Below, piece after piece: positions 9,601 to 15,566 of a DNA stretch of 34,318 nt. The stretch is from positions 1 to 34,318 of the forward strand of contig NZ_CAAFRZ010000072.1 of the NCBI RefSeq assembly GCF_900765565.1, given 5' to 3'. This DNA comes from an uncultured Dialister sp. (GTDB lineage Bacteria > Bacillota > Negativicutes > Veillonellales > Dialisteraceae). The position numbers were made by a program, and so were the translations under genes. The notes below the pieces were generated by a model. That model did no database searches, had not been told where the DNA came from, and saw only the letters and a program-made list of their open reading frames with translations. Numbering within the stretch: the stretch's first letter is position 1; each line of letters starts with the position of its first letter.

Positions 9601-9933
9601 TTCAGAAATCTCATGGCCCATCTCCTTCGTAATATGGGATACAGTGAAATCTCTAAAATTGGCAGCCGCGGCACCGACCTCAAGGCAGCGAGCAGCAGGG
9701 GAGAATCGTTATTCGTTCGCTGCATCCAGTCCTATGATCCTGATCATTTTGATCTATCCTATCTGATAGAGACAACCGATGCTGCCGCAAAGCATAAGAA
9801 CAGTCAGGCAATCCTCATGACTAATGGAAAAGTAGGAAAAGAGGGAAGACAATACGCTGAAAAAGTAGATGTCCGTATCATAGACGGAGAGGAGTTGGAT
9901 CGTCTTTTGGCTACGCATCCCATCCTGAAATGA
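6655..9933 (+). CDS. zorD: ZorD: SNF2-type helicase with C-terminal Mrr-like domain, Zorya effector
   Basis: ZorD is the effector of type I Zorya, a SNF2-family ATPase thought to attack invading DNA. The first 450 residues are a family-specific region. The helicase core follows, with Walker A DDMGLGKT (482-489), Walker B DEAQ (600-603), motif III TGTP (628-631), and the second RecA lobe ending in motif VI DQATDRVYRIGQ (886-897). The last 100 residues resemble an Mrr-type restriction endonuclease fold: an FRNLMAHLLRNMGY helix, then GTD (1006-1008), then VRCIQ (1021-1025). The usual QxK of Mrr nucleases is not evident there, so catalysis by this domain is uncertain. No strong ribosome binding site precedes 6655. 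An ATG at 6670 with GGGG upstream is an alternative start. A terminator follows. Confidence 0.93.
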   Translation: MGQQGMEKFWTVSESGYLFENSRSEENEQWKWLTGELEMLYSEGKARFLGDHYVIDHDRAASFDEAQRRRLGLPFVFPYQIFITSHGSAGLPGFSFAVTYGTSPQDIIVNPKVIGSYIEIHRVGTGLSYIFNKEQYELVSAVTEANDRIAHEKDRRKLVVLGLEVTAKIKDYIHRAEAVPDPYLRKTKVIAPDALSVKVEENGDGSYTVKPVLLKQETDGSYRVEGESFAKTFSKRFNVPRTCVGEDGTQYVISDTQAEGLQKIKDLSRVDKTTASIIKKQPRSLFPEQVFSFDLDLYSDRVQSIGNYIRKSNPFGLSGIHGHWLPDEDIDAEEPFPTGTSLAVNELNVDEIHDLILCALKEQKTHFPYGGQEYPITEDLVNRVDSVYTASHPTEEKEDEADADAEGQPENNGSLAKNILIIKDNGENLDYSKTVGPHNKTIEDDLFVGLRPEIHLFPHQVEGARHMARCWEEGHKGILLADDMGLGKTLQAYTFISALKAALGSIKSVLIVAPVSLLKNWDEEYEKFVKPGLFDYVELLYGSHLGPYKRREKLKNQKGTIEILDLQGLKENCILLTTYETLRTYQLSFGQIPWSVMIIDEAQKIKNPDSLVSMAVRGMNYGFGIALTGTPVENSWIDLWTIMDFVAPGKMHSQKEFTNRYVKSLQNIMKTTADTEAIEGLGNELRQGLEPLFIRRLKKDVAKELPPKEIRKAKIMMPPVQRMAYESIIHRARQTRKNKEKLNPLQIISDLRAASLYPNLAEYNEERFLSLPSDQFFMSSARLQQMLYDLNEICQRNEKVIIFVILRLMQKKLRVELGKLFSISIPVPINGEVEAIRRQALVDEFNRAEGFHILILSPEAAGVGLNITGANNVIHLSRSWNPAKEDQATDRVYRIGQKRNVRVYIPLAYDPKLGDGECFDEKLDKLLDFKRSLSEVALIPSIETQRDQDYLMGCVLDGDDHIFEAARQRWKVDELRNINETAFRNLMAHLLRNMGYSEISKIGSRGTDLKAASSRGESLFVRCIQSYDPDHFDLSYLIETTDAAAKHKNSQAILMTNGKVGKEGRQYAEKVDVRIIDGEELDRLLATHPILK

Positions 9934-9961
9934 GGGCATTTGCTTTTTCAATTTGATATAT

Positions 9962-10004
9962 AAAAAGCCGTACTGTTTTACTGATAGAAACAGTCGGCTT
10001 TTTA
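9962..10004 (+). terminator. Rho-independent terminator of the Zorya operon
   Basis: A stem made of AAAAAGCCG plus ACTGTTT pairs with AAACAGT plus CGGCTTTTT, with one bulged base and a nine-base loop, and ends in a T run. It begins 28 bases after the zorD stop. Confidence 0.85.
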
Positions 10005-10013
10005 TAGTGGCTG

Positions 10014-10276
10014 GTGTGCCGTCTCAATCCCATTTGGGATAATAAAAAAATTGACCCAAGTAGATTCACTACTACGAAATACCGGTAGCACACCCCTCTC
10101 GCTTCGCTCGCGTCCCCTCAAGGGGACAAGAATTCAGCGGCGTAGCCGCCGACTTGCGCCCCCCTCTAAGGAGGAGAGGACCACGAAGTGGCGCGGGGGT
10201 TACTATCGGTAAGCAGAATTATTGACTCTATCCTCCCAAAGCCATTCGGCATTATCCCAAATGGGATATGACACAC
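10014..10276. mobile_element. MITE-like element with terminal inverted repeats
   Basis: About 263 bp are bounded by GTGTGCC...ATCCCATTTGGGATAAT on the left (motif at 10027-10043) and its inverse on the right (10251-10267, then GACACAC). The arms differ by a four-base indel. The interior holds no gene. It has palindromic G/C-rich blocks (CCCCTCAAGGGG, GGCGGCG-type) similar to the intergenic mosaic elsewhere. No clean target duplication was found. A further copy of the arm motif lies just outside (10284-10310). Confidence 0.45.
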
Positions 10277-10283
10277 TAGTGAT

Positions 10284-10310
10284 GCGTCTCAGTCCCATTT
10301 GGAATAATGA
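10284..10310 (+). repeat. Third copy of the CCCATTTGG arm motif
   Basis: GCGTCTCAGTCCCATTTGG followed by AATAAT repeats the left arm of the preceding element in direct orientation with one or two changes. Confidence 0.5.
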
Positions 10311-10386
10311 TTTACGCAGACCTAAGTGAAACACAATTTGATATCTTACCGGGTAACGGCATTAAATGCAGTAAACACTGACCCTA

Positions 10387-10493
10387 CCTCGTCATCTCGA
10401 GCGTTGGCAGCATGCTAAGTGACTCTAACAGTAAAAATCGCTACAGCTACGATGAGTCGAGAGATCTCCAAGATAAATGACTGCGACTATTTT
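10387..10493. repeat. CTCGTCATCTCGAGC repeat, copy 2
   Basis: This copy has the same ends as the one at 691-803 (CCTCGTCATCTCGAGCG to GATGAGTCGAGAGATCT) with a different middle. It is the only member of this family inside the defence island. Confidence 0.7.
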
Positions 10494-10542
10494 ACAAAGA
10501 AAAAGATATAGCCTGGTACATCCAATGAGATAGTTCCCTAAT

Positions 10543-10577
10543 GATCCCATAGAATAAAATTTTATGGGATTTTTTAT
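10543..10577 (+). terminator. Orphan terminator upstream of the MORN lipoprotein
   Basis: ATCCCATA pairs with TATGGGAT around an A/T-rich inner stem and is followed by seven Ts. No gene ends immediately upstream, so it may insulate the following lipoprotein gene from read-through. Confidence 0.65.
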
Positions 10578-10591
10578 TTGAATGACAGATA

Positions 10592-10613
10592 TTGTCAAGC
10601 CTGACAATATAAT
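10592..10613 (+). promoter_or_regulatory. Candidate operator and -10 box for the lipoprotein gene
   Basis: A perfect inverted repeat TTGTCA-AGCC-TGACAA (10592-10607) directly abuts TATAAT (10608-10613), 52 bases before the gene start. ATGACA at 10582 could be a -35 box but the spacing of 20 is long. The layout would suit a repressor covering the promoter. The regulator is unknown. Confidence 0.4.
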
Positions 10614-10665
10614 GAATATAGATAGTCAAGTTATCGTATTACCGGAATTGTAAGGAGGAGTAGCC

Positions 10666-11478
10666 ATGAAGACGAAATGGAAAGGTGCTTTTGCAATCGC
10701 TTTGAGTTGTTTACTTCTTGCAGGATGTGGCGGGCCAAAGACAGTAAGTAACCAGCAGATGACTCTGAATTTGAGCTACGGTGATCGCAGCGGCACTTAC
10801 ACTGGAGAAGTGAATGCTCAGAATGTTCCAAATGGTAAAGGAAAGTTTACCACGAAGAACACGCAAGGCGAGCCATGGTACTACGAGGGCCATTTTGAAA
10901 ATGGCCATTTTGACGGAGAAGGAAAAACAGTATGGACAAATTCGGGTCAGGAACAGACCGGTACCTATAAAAATGATCGACTCAATGGCAAAGGAAAATT
11001 TGTATCAAAAAATCATCCGGAAAATAACTATGAAGGGAACTTTGAAGGAGGATTGCCTGCTCTGGATACTGTTCCGATGAATCAGGAAGTATCCTATGCT
11101 GATTGGACATATAAAGTGACTGGCGTTACGGTTCGGAATTCAGCAGGAAACAGACAGGCCAGGGGCGAATACCTTGTTGTTACGATTGATGATACGAATA
11201 ATGGCGCCCAGACTCGTCAGCCCGGGGCCCAGCAATTTTTCTGCGTATATGACAAAACGAATGGGAAAGTTTACCGAATGGATGATGAGGCTAATCTTGC
11301 CGATCAGTTAAGCACTTTTAGCACTGGAGATTGGTTCTTATCTGAAGTCAATCCGGGGCTCAGCGTACAAAATGTAAAGCTGTACTTTGATATTCCTAAA
11401 GATACCAGTATCGACAATATGAAATTTATTCCATCGAAGGGCTTTGGGAAAGTATCACCTGTCCAGCTTAGTCTCTAA
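10666..11478 (+). CDS. Lipoprotein with MORN repeats and DUF4352 (telokin-like) domain
   Basis: This is a secreted, lipid-anchored protein of unknown role. A signal peptide ends in lipobox LAGC, with the acylated cysteine at position 21. Residues about 38-130 hold MORN-type repeats (YEGHFENGHFDGEGK and related units such as TYKNDRLNGKGKF). The C-terminal half has the pattern of a DUF4352/telokin-like immunoglobulin-fold domain (YADWTYKVTGV ... GEYLVVTIDDTNNG ... KVYRMDD). The start has a good ribosome binding site (AAGGAGG). The gene stands alone between an orphan terminator and its own terminator, between Zorya and the restriction locus. I see no direct tie to defence. MORN and DUF4352 domains usually mediate binding rather than catalysis. 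Confidence 0.85.
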   Translation: MKTKWKGAFAIALSCLLLAGCGGPKTVSNQQMTLNLSYGDRSGTYTGEVNAQNVPNGKGKFTTKNTQGEPWYYEGHFENGHFDGEGKTVWTNSGQEQTGTYKNDRLNGKGKFVSKNHPENNYEGNFEGGLPALDTVPMNQEVSYADWTYKVTGVTVRNSAGNRQARGEYLVVTIDDTNNGAQTRQPGAQQFFCVYDKTNGKVYRMDDEANLADQLSTFSTGDWFLSEVNPGLSVQNVKLYFDIPKDTSIDNMKFIPSKGFGKVSPVQLSL

Positions 11479-11510
11479 TAAGAGTATGAATATGTAATAT
11501 AGGATGGTGC

Positions 11511-11556
11511 AAGAATGGTCCCGTTTTCCTACTGGATTTGGGACCCTTCTTTTTAT
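11511..11556 (+). terminator. Terminator after the MORN lipoprotein gene
   Basis: AAGAATGGTCCC pairs with GGGACCCTTCTT around a 17-base loop and is followed by a T run. It starts 33 bases after the stop codon. Confidence 0.75.
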
Positions 11557-11747
11557 AATGGATATACAACAGTAGTACTAATTACCATAGGTATAATGCA
11601 AAAATGACCTCAGCGAGTTTCCTTTTTACAGGCTTTATGGATTTTCCCTTTTAAAACCTGTAAAATAATAATAAAAATACTGGCAAGGAAGCATGGGTTT
11701 TGCCGAAAAATGGGCCAGCACTTCCTTGCTTCATGGTGGAGGATACA

Positions 11748-13280
11748 ATGATTACAGGCGTAGTGAAAAACAAAGTAGACCAGATCTGGATAAATATTGC
11801 AGCGGGAGGCATCACGAATCCTCTCACCGTCATTGAGCAGCTGACGTATCTCATGTTTATCCGGTCCCTGGATGTGAATGAGATCAAGAATGAAAAGATG
11901 GAAAACCTTATGGGCTTGCCGGTGGACCATATTTTCCCGAAGTCTCCGGTGGGGCAGGCCATGCGGTGGAGCCATTTCAAAGACAAGAATCCCGATGAAA
12001 TCTTCCATATTGTGAGCACCTTTGTATTCCCTGCCATCAAGGCCATGAAGTATGGGCACCTGCCGGATTTTGATAGCAATGGGAAGCTCATCCCGGTGCC
12101 GGATATGCCGGGGAAGAAAGAGGAAAATGAGACCGCCTTTGCCAAGTACATGGCAGATGCAGCATTCCTTATCCCTACGCCACAGATGCTGGAGCAGATC
12201 ATTACGGGTATGGAGGACCTCTACACCCATGACCTGGAAAACAAGGACATGCAGGGGGACCTGTACGAATACATGCTGGGAAAACTGCAGACCTCCGGCA
12301 GGAATGGCCAGTTCCGTACGCCGAAGCATATCCGGGACATGATGGTGGCTCTTCTGGAACCGACGCCGGAAGATAGGATCTGTGACCCGGCGTGCGGCAC
12401 GGCAGGCTTTCTGATTTCTTCGGCAGAATTCGTGCGCAGCCACTATGAAAAGACCATGACCAAGGAGCAGTGGGACCGTTTCGAAGGACCCATGTTTACG
12501 GGCTTCGATATGGACCATACCATGCTCCGTATTTCAGCTATGAACCTCATGCTCCACTCCATTACCCATCCGAATATCGAGTACAAGGACAGCCTGTCCA
12601 AGCAGAATGAAATACGCGATGCTTTTTCGCTCTGTCTGGCCAATCCGCCGTTCAAAGGGTCCATTAATGAGGAAAGCATCAATGATGACCTGAAGGCTGT
12701 TACCAATACAAAGAAGACGGAGCTCCTCTTTTTGGCCCTCTTCCTCCGGATGCTGAAGAAGGGCGGCCGTTGCGCCTGCATCGTGCCGGACGGGGTGCTC
12801 TTTGGCAGCAGCAAGGCCCATAAGGCCATCCGGAAGGAACTGGTAGAGAATCACCAGCTCCGGGCGGTGATTTCCATGCCCTCCGGGGTATTCAAACCCT
12901 ATGCCGGCGTCTCCACGGCTATCCTCGTCTTCACGAAGACCGGTGCCGGTGGCACGGAAAAGGTATGGTTCTACGACATGAAGGCCGATGGCTTCTCCCT
13001 GGACGATAAGAGAAATCCGGTCAAGGAGAACGATATTCCCGACATCATCGAGCGGTTCCACCATCTGGACAAAGAGGAAAGTCGGAAGCGGACGGAACAG
13101 AGCTTCTTCGTGCCGAAACAGGATATCGTGGATAACGACTACGACCTGTCCATCAATAAATATAAGGAAATCGAGTACGTGCCGGTACAGTATCCGCCGA
13201 CGAAGGAGATTCTGGCGGAACTGAGAAACCTGGAAAAAGAAATTGACCAGGGACTGGATGAACTGGAGAAAATGTTATGA
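11748..13280 (+). CDS. hsdM: HsdM: type I restriction-modification N6-adenine methyltransferase
   Basis: HsdM is the modification subunit. It transfers a methyl group from S-adenosylmethionine to adenine in the bipartite target chosen by HsdS. The N-terminal helical domain (NPLTVIEQLTYLMFIRSLD) is followed by SAM-binding motif I DPACGTAGFL (213-222) and catalytic motif IV NPPF (299-302). The length of 510 residues is normal. The frame opens at a TTG at 11700, but the ATG at 11748 has GGAGG six bases upstream and begins with the usual HsdM N-terminus, so it is preferred. The stop overlaps the hsdS start in ATGA, which indicates translational coupling. Composition is close to that of hsdR and richer in G+C than the two hsdS genes. 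Confidence 0.95.
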   Translation: MITGVVKNKVDQIWINIAAGGITNPLTVIEQLTYLMFIRSLDVNEIKNEKMENLMGLPVDHIFPKSPVGQAMRWSHFKDKNPDEIFHIVSTFVFPAIKAMKYGHLPDFDSNGKLIPVPDMPGKKEENETAFAKYMADAAFLIPTPQMLEQIITGMEDLYTHDLENKDMQGDLYEYMLGKLQTSGRNGQFRTPKHIRDMMVALLEPTPEDRICDPACGTAGFLISSAEFVRSHYEKTMTKEQWDRFEGPMFTGFDMDHTMLRISAMNLMLHSITHPNIEYKDSLSKQNEIRDAFSLCLANPPFKGSINEESINDDLKAVTNTKKTELLFLALFLRMLKKGGRCACIVPDGVLFGSSKAHKAIRKELVENHQLRAVISMPSGVFKPYAGVSTAILVFTKTGAGGTEKVWFYDMKADGFSLDDKRNPVKENDIPDIIERFHHLDKEESRKRTEQSFFVPKQDIVDNDYDLSINKYKEIEYVPVQYPPTKEILAELRNLEKEIDQGLDELEKML

Positions 13281-14437
13281 GCATTTTACTTAAAGATATT
13301 TGCACTAAGATTACTGATGGGAGTCATAACCCACCTTCCGGAATTGGCTTTAGCGATTATTTGATGATTAGTTCCAAAAATATTCATGATGGTGAAATCG
13401 ACTATAATAATCCGAGATTCTTGACGCAATCTGATTATGAAAAAGAAAATAAAAGAACAAATATCCAAAAAGGCGATTTACTGATGTCAATAGTAGGTAC
13501 TATTGGGCGTGTAGCAGTAGTTGATAATAAAACTAAAAATATATGTCTGCAGCGTAGTGTAGCTGTTATCAAACCGAATGATAAGTTGGTGAACTCTAGA
13601 TTTTTAATGTATGAATTACAGGGAAAGCGTCATATGCTGGAGAAATTGGCACATGGGGTCGCTCAAAAAGGAATATACCTTAGACAGGTAGAATCGCTTC
13701 CTGTTGATTTACCATCAATGGAAATTCAGCTCAAAATTGTCACTAAACTTGATAATATAGCTCGCATTATTATGTTACGAAATTGGCAACTTAATAAGCT
13801 TGATGAACTCGTCAAATCCCGGTTTGTCGAGCTGTTTGGTGACCCGATAACAAATGAATATGGTTTTGGTTATACGACTATTGGTCAGATAGCAACGGAT
13901 GTCAAGTATGGGACAAGTGCGCCAGCAACTGATACAGGTAAGTATGCATATTTAAGGATGAATAACCTCACAGATAACGGGCAGCTTGACTTAGCTGACT
14001 TAAAGTATATTGATGTTTCACCGGAAGATTTTAGAAAATACTCTGCCAAATCCGGAGATATTCTTTTTAATCGTACGAATAGTGCAGATTTAGTTGGAAA
14101 AACAGCACTGTACAATCTAGCAGAACCTATGATTATTGCAGGCTATTTAATAAGAGTCCGGGTCAGTGAAATAGTTACTCCATCGTATCTGGTAACTTTT
14201 ATGAATTTACCTTTTATGAAAAAAAAATTACACCACATGGCTAAGGGTGCAGTAAATCAGGCAAATATAAACTCCCAAGAACTTAAATCTATCAAAATAC
14301 TCATACCCCCAATTGAATTGCAAAATAAGTTTGATCAATGGCTGCAACAGCTCGACAAATCGAAATTGGCAGTACAGAAGAGTCTGGAGGAACTGGAAAC
14401 CCTTAAGAAATCCCTCATGCAGCAGTACTTTGGCTGA
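13277..14437 (+). CDS. hsdS: HsdS1: type I restriction specificity subunit, full length
   Basis: HsdS is the DNA-recognition subunit. Two target-recognition domains each read one half of a split site, and conserved helices space them and dock HsdM. TRD1 spans about residues 1-150. The first conserved helix ends with KSRFVELFGDP (R182 to P190). TRD2 spans about 195-350. The second conserved helix runs from QQLDKSK to the end (KKSLMQQYFG). The TRDs are markedly A+T rich compared with hsdM, typical of exchanged recognition domains. A 14-bp sequence lies forward in the central helix and inverted in the C-terminal helix, so it brackets TRD2. The start overlaps hsdM (ATGA). A terminator follows immediately, so this gene ends the hsdMS transcript. 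Confidence 0.93.
   Translation: MSILLKDICTKITDGSHNPPSGIGFSDYLMISSKNIHDGEIDYNNPRFLTQSDYEKENKRTNIQKGDLLMSIVGTIGRVAVVDNKTKNICLQRSVAVIKPNDKLVNSRFLMYELQGKRHMLEKLAHGVAQKGIYLRQVESLPVDLPSMEIQLKIVTKLDNIARIIMLRNWQLNKLDELVKSRFVELFGDPITNEYGFGYTTIGQIATDVKYGTSAPATDTGKYAYLRMNNLTDNGQLDLADLKYIDVSPEDFRKYSAKSGDILFNRTNSADLVGKTALYNLAEPMIIAGYLIRVRVSEIVTPSYLVTFMNLPFMKKKLHHMAKGAVNQANINSQELKSIKILIPPIELQNKFDQWLQQLDKSKLAVQKSLEELETLKKSLMQQYFG
13815..13838 (+). repeat. hsdS recombination-site candidate F1
   Basis: A 24-bp sequence identical to 16033-16056 in hsdS2 encodes SRFVELF in the central helix. Its core TTTGTCGAGCTGTT (13823-13836) is found inverted at 14346-14359 and 16558-16571. Confidence 0.8.
14345..14366 (-). 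repeat. hsdS recombination-site candidate R1
   Basis: A 22-bp sequence identical to 16557-16578 encodes QQLDKSK at the C-terminal helix of HsdS1. Its core is the exact reverse complement of the 14-bp core at F1. Confidence 0.8.
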
Positions 14438-14439
14438 TG

Positions 14440-14478
14440 AAAATCCACGGTTCGCTATGGCGTTCATGGCGGGCCGTG
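14440..14478 (+). terminator. Terminator after hsdS1
   Basis: AAATCCACGG pairs with CCGTGGATTT around an 18-base loop and is followed by a run of Ts. It starts two bases after the hsdS1 stop and separates hsdMS from the recombinase, hsdS2 and hsdR. Confidence 0.85.
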
Positions 14479-14519
14479 GATTTTTTTGCTATGCTTAGCC
14501 TAAAAAAGGCGGGATTTCT

Positions 14520-15512
14520 ATGAAAGATGAACTGATTGAGTCAATTATGCAGCAGATGCTGCCGTACCTGGATAATGCGCAGATGGAGAAGCTCCGGGAT
14601 GTGCTCCATTATTCGCTCCATGAGGTGCAGATCCAAATGGATACGTCTCACCTGCCCCAGCCGGTGGAGACCAATGAAGGGCTCCTTTCCAAGTTCATGG
14701 CGGCAAAGCGAGTGGAAGGTTGCAGCAGCAAGACTCTGGGGTACTATGAATCGGCACTGAAAAAGCTGTTCGTCACAGTAACGGTGTCAGTGCTCCATAT
14801 GAAGACGGAACACCTGCGGGATTACCTGTCCCAGTATGCGGAACGGACAAAATGCAGCAAGGCAAACCTCGATAATATCCGCCGCATCCTGTCCAGCTTT
14901 TTTACCTGGTTGGAAGATGAGAGTTATATCCTGAAGAACCCGGTCCGCCGGATCCACAAAATCCGGGTGGACCGGAATGTAAAGGAAACCTACTCTGATG
15001 AAGCCATGGAACGGATGCGGGATGAGTGCCACAGTCTCCGGGACCTGGCCATCATCGACCTCCTGGCTTCCTCCGGTATGCGGGTGGGGGAACTGGTCCA
15101 TCTGAACCGGGAGGATATCGACTTTGAAAACAGGGAATGCGTAGTTTTCGGTAAGGGCCATAAGGAGCGGCCTGTCTATTTTGATGCTCGCACAAAGATA
15201 CATCTCAAGAATTACCTGGACTCCCGGACCGATGACAATCCCGCCCTTTTTGTGACTCTTCAGAAACCTTTCCGGCGGCTCCAGATCAGCGGCGTAGAAA
15301 TCCGGCTCCGCCACCTGGGAAAAGAACTGGGCATTCCAAAGGTCCATCCCCATAAATTCCGTCGGACCCTGGCAACCCGTGCCATCGATAAGGGTATGCC
15401 CATCGAACAGGTACAGCGCCTTTTGGGGCATACCCAGATCGATACCACCATGCAGTATGCCATGATCAACCAGAAAAACGTGAAAATTTCCCACCAGAAG
15501 TATATCGCCTGA
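14520..15512 (+). CDS. Tyrosine recombinase (XerC/XerD-like) embedded in the hsd locus
   Basis: This is a site-specific recombinase expected to cut and rejoin DNA through a 3'-phosphotyrosine link. The N-terminal SAM-like core-binding domain (about residues 55-150) is followed by the catalytic domain with all active residues visible: R188 (SSGMRVGEL), K212 in the beta-hairpin (FGKGHK), H278 and R281 (HKFR), H304 (LLGHTQ) and nucleophile Y313 (MQYAMI). The length of 330 residues is normal. A ribosome binding site (AAGGCGGG) precedes the ATG. It lies between the two hsdS genes. Recombinases in this position commonly rearrange hsdS, so its likely substrates are the repeats at 13815, 14345, 16033 and 16557. 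I see no phage or plasmid genes nearby that would make it an integrase. Confidence 0.92.
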   Translation: MKDELIESIMQQMLPYLDNAQMEKLRDVLHYSLHEVQIQMDTSHLPQPVETNEGLLSKFMAAKRVEGCSSKTLGYYESALKKLFVTVTVSVLHMKTEHLRDYLSQYAERTKCSKANLDNIRRILSSFFTWLEDESYILKNPVRRIHKIRVDRNVKETYSDEAMERMRDECHSLRDLAIIDLLASSGMRVGELVHLNREDIDFENRECVVFGKGHKERPVYFDARTKIHLKNYLDSRTDDNPALFVTLQKPFRRLQISGVEIRLRHLGKELGIPKVHPHKFRRTLATRAIDKGMPIEQVQRLLGHTQIDTTMQYAMINQKNVKISHQKYIA

Positions 15513-15566
15513 TTTCAGCCAATCCCGGTATTCTGAAGCAATTACGAATAGGATGGCAGGGTGATT

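Noticed and set aside
14520..15512. Recombinase as the integrase of a genomic island or phage
   Set aside because: There is no tRNA or attachment duplication at the island edges and no phage genes. Its place between hsdS genes with shared repeats points to a local role.
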